The notes under the pieces are model-generated. The model ran no database searches and had not been told where the DNA came from. It saw only the letters and a program-made list of their open reading frames with translations. The translations under genes and the position numbers were made by a program. 5,193 nucleotides of DNA from Candidatus Bathyarchaeota archaeon. Lineage in GTDB: Archaea > Thermoproteota > Bathyarchaeia > Bathyarchaeales > Bathycorpusculaceae. Positions 5,181-5,193 of this stretch are shown piece by piece (within the stretch, counting starts at the first letter, position 1; each line of letters begins with the position of its first letter). The stretch spans positions 7,949-13,141 of the forward strand of contig JAGTRA010000020.1 of the NCBI GenBank assembly GCA_018396935.1, read 5' to 3'.

Positions 5181-5193
5181 AAGGAATTAATCA

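Overview
The window most likely comes from an archaeon, probably an uncultivated lineage of the Thermoproteota (TACK) type; the lineage is a guess. The signs are AT-rich TATA-like boxes a short distance upstream of several genes, a mix of leaderless-looking starts and starts with Shine-Dalgarno sequences, bare T-runs instead of bacterial hairpin terminators, and gene content typical of anaerobic archaea. No RNA gene, CRISPR array or transposase was seen. All five genes whose ends are visible stop with TAA.

Layout from left to right. (1) Positions 1-174, minus strand: the first 58 codons of a radical SAM enzyme that runs off the left edge. (2) A divergent intergenic region, 175-290. (3) Positions 291-1670, plus strand: a 459-residue exported, probably glycosylated right-handed beta-helix protein. 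(4) Convergent with it, 1686-3074, minus strand: a 462-residue RnfD/NqrB-family membrane protein with an RnfC-like tail holding two 4Fe-4S clusters. It contains a perfect 45-bp tandem duplication inside a membrane helix. (5) A 210-bp divergent promoter region, 3075-3284. (6) Positions 3285-3878, plus strand: a small six-helix membrane protein with only two cysteines. (7) A short convergent gap with a probable two-way T-run terminator. (8) Positions 3928-4917, minus strand: a polytopic membrane protein of unknown function. (9) Divergent from it, 5025-5180, plus strand: a 51-codon ORF whose first membrane segment is clearly related to that of gene 8 but which stops early.

The most interesting part is the redox membrane module in the middle. 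One polypeptide joins the RnfD-type flavin/membrane subunit to the ferredoxin-like C-terminus of RnfC, without the NADH/FMN-binding part of RnfC. It may be a minimal membrane electron-transfer unit fed by ferredoxin or another Fe-S protein. Its divergent neighbour has the size, helix number and two intramembrane cysteines that would suit an RnfA/E-like partner, but its sequence does not show the RnfA/E signature and a transporter S-component is at least as likely. The outer genes (radical SAM enzyme, beta-helix surface protein, paralogous membrane-protein pair) have no visible functional link to this module, and every neighbouring gene pair is divergent or convergent, so no operon is visible inside the window.
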